Translations under genes and position numbers: made by a program
Shown: piece after piece, positions 34,443 through 37,561 of the stretch
Position numbering within the stretch: the first letter of the stretch is position 1
Layout: each line of letters starts with the position of its first letter
DNA from: Bacteroidetes bacterium ADurb.Bin008
Lineage (GTDB): Bacteria > Bacteroidota > Bacteroidia > Bacteroidales > Tenuifilaceae
Assembly: GCA_002071445.1 (NCBI GenBank)
Contig: MWFE01000068.1
Location: 1 to 37,561 of the forward strand
Reading direction: 5' to 3'
Length of the DNA stretch: 37,561 bases
The notes under the pieces: model-generated
Told to the model about the DNA's origin: nothing
Seen by the model: the letters and a program-made list of their open reading frames with translations, nothing else
The model's database searches: none

Positions 34443-35321
34443 TTAGAATATTGCTTCGCCGGGCATCCCCGATTTTATGGTTCCATCGTTGGCCACATCA
34501 ATGGTAACAGCATATACCAGCGTTACGCGCGACTCCTTGGTTTGGATAATCTTGGGAGTAAACTCGGCCCGTTGGGCAATATGGCTCACCCTGCCCGTAA
34601 ACGATTGGTACTCCTTCTCGCCATTATCAACCCTAACGGTGCAAGCCTGCCCCAACTTCACATTGCCCACCTGCGCACCGCTAACGTACACCTTCAGTTT
34701 CATCACCGACAGATCGGCCACCTTCGCCAGTGGACGGCCTGCAGCCGTTACCTCACCCTCCTCGGCATACTTCTCCACCACTGTACCCCGCATGGGGCTA
34801 ACCACACGACTGCGAACAATCTGTTCCCTCACAGTACCCTTCTTGGCTTCATATACTGCCATCTCCGAGAGTATGGACGATTTCTGGGTTCTATTGGCGG
34901 CAATCTGCTTTTCCAGCACCGCCACCTGTCCCACAAGATCGTCATACTGCTTCTGGGTGGCGGCATCGCTCTTTAGCATGTTCTCGGTGCGCACCACATT
35001 GATGTTCAGGTTGGCAATCTGCTGGTTTAAAATTTCATTCTGCGCATCAATGGATGCCAAACGGGTGGCTACACTCCGTATGCCCGCATCTATCTCGGCT
35101 CCCTGCAGGTGAAACAGGGTGGTATCCACAAGGGCTATCAGCGCTCCACGTTCCACATCCTGGCCCTTGCTCACGTCAAATTTCAGGATGCGCCCACTGG
35201 TTTCGGCCGAAACCATCACCTCGGTGGCCTCGAAAGTGCCGTAGGCATCGGCCAGATTGCCATTGCCCGAGCACCCCGCAAGCAATCCCAATACTCCAAT
35301 AATCAAATATTTAGCCTTCAT
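34443..35321 (-). CDS. HlyD-type periplasmic adaptor lipoprotein
   Basis: A 292-residue membrane-fusion protein that should bridge the ABC-2 permease to the TolC-type channel. The start at 35321 (MKAKYLIIGVLGLLAGCSG) gives a clean lipoprotein signal with lipobox LAGC (C17). An ATG at 35357 lies inside the tolC-like gene and would spoil the signal. A biotinyl-lipoyl-like half (MVSAETSGRILKFDVSKGQDVERGALIALVD) is followed by a long coiled coil (about 75-150, IDAQNEILNQQIANLNINVVRTENMLKS) and the second half SRVVSPMRGTVVEKYAEEGEVTAAGRPLAKVADLSVMKLKVYV. A beta-barrel domain follows. It lies 11 bases after the channel gene. Confidence 0.92.
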   Translation of the reverse strand: MKAKYLIIGVLGLLAGCSGNGNLADAYGTFEATEVMVSAETSGRILKFDVSKGQDVERGALIALVDTTLFHLQGAEIDAGIRSVATRLASIDAQNEILNQQIANLNINVVRTENMLKSDAATQKQYDDLVGQVAVLEKQIAANRTQKSSILSEMAVYEAKKGTVREQIVRSRVVSPMRGTVVEKYAEEGEVTAAGRPLAKVADLSVMKLKVYVSGAQVGNVKLGQACTVRVDNGEKEYQSFTGRVSHIAQRAEFTPKIIQTKESRVTLVYAVTIDVANDGTIKSGMPGEAIF

Positions 35322-35332
35322 ATCTTCAATTT

Positions 35333-36637
35333 TTATTCTGATATTTCTTTTCCGCAAATATTCATGTACTCCACTTTGGCCTTGCCTAGATTGACCATGT
35401 GTATCTGTTGGCTAAGCAATGCCTGCCTCTCGGCATTCAGCTCATTTAGATAGTCGGTGGCGGTAATCACCCCATTCTCAAACTTTGCTTCGGCTGCCTC
35501 CCTTATGCGTTTCCTCAGTTCCAGCAACTCATCGTCCGATTTCACCAGAGCCTCAAGGCTCTCAATCTCGGCTCTTTTGGCATCCAACAACCGCCGCAGA
35601 TTATCAATGATGTCATTCTTCCTGACATTCAATAAATCCTGCTGATAGGAAATGACCTGCCTTTCGTTCCTTGCCCTGTTCCAATCGAAAATATTCCACT
35701 TAACCCCTGCCCCCACCACGTAGAATGGCTCGGCTTCGGTTTTGAAAAAATTGTTCCCCGGTGGATTGCCGTACCCCAAAGTGGCAAAACCGTATGCCTT
35801 GGGCATTCTGCCGCTTTTCAGCAGCAGTTTGGATGCCTCCAGCTGCTCGCTGCGTATGTCGAGTAGTTGCAGCTCGGGTCTTGAAATCTCCTCATCTGGT
35901 GGCCAGTCCACAACCGGAATAGCCGGACTGGTAGATGCATCAAACTCTATCCCCGTGTACCCCGACAGGATTCTCCGCATGGCATCCATGCCAATGGCAT
36001 TCTCGGTAAGCTGCTGCTGCAGCTTAATCCTCTCCGCCTCCAGCGCATCCACATCCGACTTAAGCGCCACCCCACTTCCCACCGCCGACTCCGCCGATAA
36101 AATTCTTTTCCTCACGACTTCCAGATGGCTGTTCAACACTTCCCTTTGCCTGCTCAGTAGCAGCAGATTGAAGTAGTATCCGTTTATTCGGCTACGTAAA
36201 TCATACAAGTCAACCTCTGTTTGCGCCTGATTGACCCTGCCGGTAGCCTGCTCAAGCAAACGTGCGCTACGCACGGCACCCCCATCGTATATGGTTTGGG
36301 TCACATCAAACGTAACCCTATACTGCTCATGGGGAATAGACGCTAATCCTTCGGGTGGTTGTGGAAGTGGCAGCATGCCCATTAGCGCCTCCATATCCAC
36401 CACCTCCGAGTGGTACGCAAAGTTGCCATTGAGGTCCACTGTGGGGAACCAGTTTTTGGTAGCACTCCCCTCCTTTAGCTGAGCCATGCGTTCGTAAATT
36501 CCCTTTTCGGCATTTAAGGGGGTCACGGCGTAGGCATTGCTATAGCACTCGCCAAGAGTAACAACTCTCTGCGGAAGAGCAAAGGAAAAGCCCAAGTGCA
36601 TTAATATAATGATTGCTTGTAACCTTTTCATGGCCAT
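35333..36637 (-). CDS. TolC-family outer-membrane efflux channel
   Basis: A 434-residue outer-membrane factor with signal peptide at about 1-21. The two repeated OEP segments each bring a long helical hairpin (VDLYDLRSRINGYYFNLLLLSRQREVLNSHLEVVRKRI and the mirrored AKRAEIESLEALVKSDDELLELRKRIREAAEAKFENGVITATDYLNEL). The trimer should form a channel through the outer membrane. Either of two ATGs, 36637 (MAMKRL) or 36631 (MKRL), could be used. The first shares a base with the stop of the tetR gene (TAATG), pointing to coupling. Within this operon it gives the exporter its own dedicated outer-membrane exit. Confidence 0.93.
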   Translation of the reverse strand: MAMKRLQAIIILMHLGFSFALPQRVVTLGECYSNAYAVTPLNAEKGIYERMAQLKEGSATKNWFPTVDLNGNFAYHSEVVDMEALMGMLPLPQPPEGLASIPHEQYRVTFDVTQTIYDGGAVRSARLLEQATGRVNQAQTEVDLYDLRSRINGYYFNLLLLSRQREVLNSHLEVVRKRILSAESAVGSGVALKSDVDALEAERIKLQQQLTENAIGMDAMRRILSGYTGIEFDASTSPAIPVVDWPPDEEISRPELQLLDIRSEQLEASKLLLKSGRMPKAYGFATLGYGNPPGNNFFKTEAEPFYVVGAGVKWNIFDWNRARNERQVISYQQDLLNVRKNDIIDNLRRLLDAKRAEIESLEALVKSDDELLELRKRIREAAEAKFENGVITATDYLNELNAERQALLSQQIHMVNLGKAKVEYMNICGKEISE

Positions 36638-37257
36638 TATTTTTCTCTGCTTTTAATAGCATTGTAAGTAAAGGCGGTTGCAAAATCGACCCTTCGCTCA
36701 ATATACTCGTTGAAGTTGGTGCCAAACTTCTCGAATATTGCCTCTATTATGGGCTTAGCCACAAATGGAAATATGCTCATGGCCGCAATGGAGGTCATAA
36801 TCTGCGGAAGTGTTTCCCGGTTTATTTTGTACCTCGCAAATTCATCGCCATGCTGTTCCTCAAGTATTTTTAGCAGGTTGGTATGGTCCATGTGCTTCAG
36901 CACATTCTTTACCCGTTGCGGGTTTCGACTCACCTCGTTGAGAATAAAAAGCGGAAGCCTTGGGCTTCTCTTCATAAAATCGGTTTGCTGCTGATAGTAG
37001 AACCTGATTTTCTCCTCCAGCGTAAGATTCTCGTCGAATACCGGGGCAAACCGCTTGAGCATCTGCTTGGCAATGATAGTGAAAACCGCATCGAATAGTT
37101 TTTCCTTGGAGCGGTAGTAGTAGTGCAGCAGGGCCTTGTTTATGCCTGCCCTATCGGCTATCTCCTGCATTCGCGCACCGTCCATTCCCTTTTCAATGAA
37201 CACATCTGTGGCCGCTTCAAATATCTTCTCCTCGGTCTGTTTTTCCAGTTCAGTCAT
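36637..37257 (-). CDS. TetR-family regulator of the exporter operon
   Basis: A 206-residue repressor. The N-terminal helix-turn-helix (about 8-58) is textbook: EKIFEAATDVFIEKGMDGARMQEIADRAGINKALLHYYYRSKEKLFDAVF. The C-terminal ligand domain is helical and unassigned, with RFYYQQQTDFMKRSPRLPLFILNEVSRNP. It is the first gene of the operon and so is probably autoregulated, as is usual for TetR-controlled exporters such as the cecR-ybhGFSR system. Four near-identical 13-bp repeats flank its promoter and are its likely binding sites. The inducer is not predictable. Confidence 0.94.
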   Translation of the reverse strand: MTELEKQTEEKIFEAATDVFIEKGMDGARMQEIADRAGINKALLHYYYRSKEKLFDAVFTIIAKQMLKRFAPVFDENLTLEEKIRFYYQQQTDFMKRSPRLPLFILNEVSRNPQRVKNVLKHMDHTNLLKILEEQHGDEFARYKINRETLPQIMTSIAAMSIFPFVAKPIIEAIFEKFGTNFNEYIERRVDFATAFTYNAIKSREK

Positions 37258-37279
37258 AGGTATGTAGGATTATTTTGAA

Positions 37280-37305
37280 TTAAACTATTTGGTTAAACCG
37301 TTTGG
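37280..37305. promoter_or_regulatory. Likely TetR operator, proximal tandem pair
   Basis: TTAAACTATTTGG (37280-37292) is followed directly by TTAAACCGTTTGG (37293-37305), identical in 11 of 13 positions. The same bases can be read as an interrupted dyad (37282-37303: AAAC..TTT....AAA..GTTT). It covers the expected transcript start, just downstream of the -7 box, the place for a repressor. Confidence 0.65.
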
Positions 37306-37306
37306 A

Positions 37307-37339
37307 CAAAGATATGGTATTGCAAGCCATAAAAGCAAA
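37307..37339 (-). promoter_or_regulatory. Promoter of the exporter operon
   Basis: On the minus strand TTTG (37336-37339) is followed after 21 bases by TATCTTTG (37307-37314), a full match to the Bacteroidota promoter. The transcript should start near 37300, about 43 bases before the tetR ATG. Confidence 0.7.
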
Positions 37340-37346
37340 TTTTTAA

Positions 37347-37372
37347 CCAACTATTTTAACCAAATGGTTAAA
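37347..37372. promoter_or_regulatory. Likely TetR operator, distal tandem pair
   Basis: On the minus strand TTTAACCATTTGG then TTAAAATAGTTGG, each 11 of 13 identical to TTAAACTATTTGG of the proximal pair. Part of it is a perfect 18-bp palindrome with 8-bp arms (37355-37372). It lies just upstream of the -33 box, in mirror orientation to the proximal pair. Confidence 0.6.
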
Positions 37373-37457
37373 TTAATAATATCATTACAGGGTATTAATT
37401 TGATATTACCTAAATAAAAAAGATAAAAAATTTTAGTCTAGGAAAATTCTTTAAGAA

Positions 37458-37469
37458 AGATAGCTATCT
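37458..37469. repeat. 12-bp perfect palindrome
   Basis: AGATAGCTATCT is a perfect palindrome in the non-coding right edge. It may be an operator for a gene beyond the window or chance. Confidence 0.3.
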
Positions 37470-37490
37470 GTCATGCTGAGTACAAAAAAA

Positions 37491-37531
37491 GGGGCTGTCT
37501 CAAAAGTAATTTGAGCAGCCTCTTTTTTTTT
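37491..37531. terminator. Bidirectional terminator-like hairpin at the right edge
   Basis: GGCTG-T-CTCAAA pairs with TTTGAGCAGCC with one bulged T and a 5-base loop. Seven A precede and nine T follow, so it could end transcripts from either side. Similar GGCTGTCTCAAAA hairpins are frequent between genes in Bacteroidota and can also be remnants of insertion-sequence ends. Confidence 0.6.
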
Positions 37532-37561
37532 ACCTAAACCCTTGGATATTTGACAGCAATA

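Noticed and set aside
35321..35357. Longer start for the HlyD-type adaptor overlapping the channel gene
   Set aside because: It would place twelve charged residues before an otherwise perfect lipoprotein signal and overlap the upstream gene by 25 bases.

Overview
The window looks like chromosomal DNA from a member of the Bacteroidota, probably near the Bacteroidales or Marinilabiliales. Three things point there. Many genes are preceded by the phylum's distinctive -7 promoter box (TAnnTTTG) rather than a canonical -10. There are typical Bacteroidota families: an OmpA protein with TPR, PD40 and CRD domains, surE and lpxB together, a SiaC-like protein, a DHOD-like protein and a TPR histidine kinase. 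Exported proteins follow the usual signal-peptide and lipoprotein patterns. No rRNA, tRNA, CRISPR array or intact insertion sequence was seen. The assignment rests on protein and promoter recognition only.

Layout. Bases 1-482 hold a broken TonB C-terminal domain and an inverted repeat. Bases 483-3930 are a leftward envelope cluster: surE, a small membrane protein, lpxB and a SpoIID-domain protein. pheT diverges from it (4238-6691). A lipoprotein and a macro-domain protein follow. Next, all leftward, come an FGGY sugar kinase and a two-component system made of a periplasmic-TPR histidine kinase and an NtrC-type regulator (8380-13758). A rightward block carries a periplasmic 5'-nucleotidase, queE and a PorE-like OmpA protein (14007-18596). 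Then come a Glu/Asp symporter and SlyD (leftward), a cold-shock protein (rightward), a small outer-membrane protein (leftward) and an ankyrin/beta-barrel protein translationally coupled to a small Cys-rich exported protein (rightward). From 23963 to 30468 there are leftward metabolic and hydrolase genes: a nucleotide pyrophosphatase-like phosphodiesterase, a DHOD-like flavoprotein, a beta-lactamase-fold hydrolase, a PatB/MalY-type C-S lyase, a small helical protein, a SiaC-like protein and a DUF1287 protein.

The right end (30542-37257) is a tightly packed leftward operon, the clearest functional unit here: TetR regulator, TolC-type outer-membrane channel, HlyD-type lipoprotein adaptor, two separate ABC ATPases and one long ABC-2 permease. 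It should form a complete tripartite exporter across both membranes. Compared with the E. coli ybhGFSR system, the fusion pattern is reversed: ATPases split, permeases joined. The permease junction sits just after an A9 homopolymer, and a one-base change there would restore a stop codon and two normal-sized permeases. The two ATPases have complementary defects that fall in the same composite ATP site. The promoter lies between two mirror-image pairs of a 13-bp repeat, the likely TetR operators. These observations make the exporter operon the most interesting part of the window. The ankyrin/barrel pair is second.
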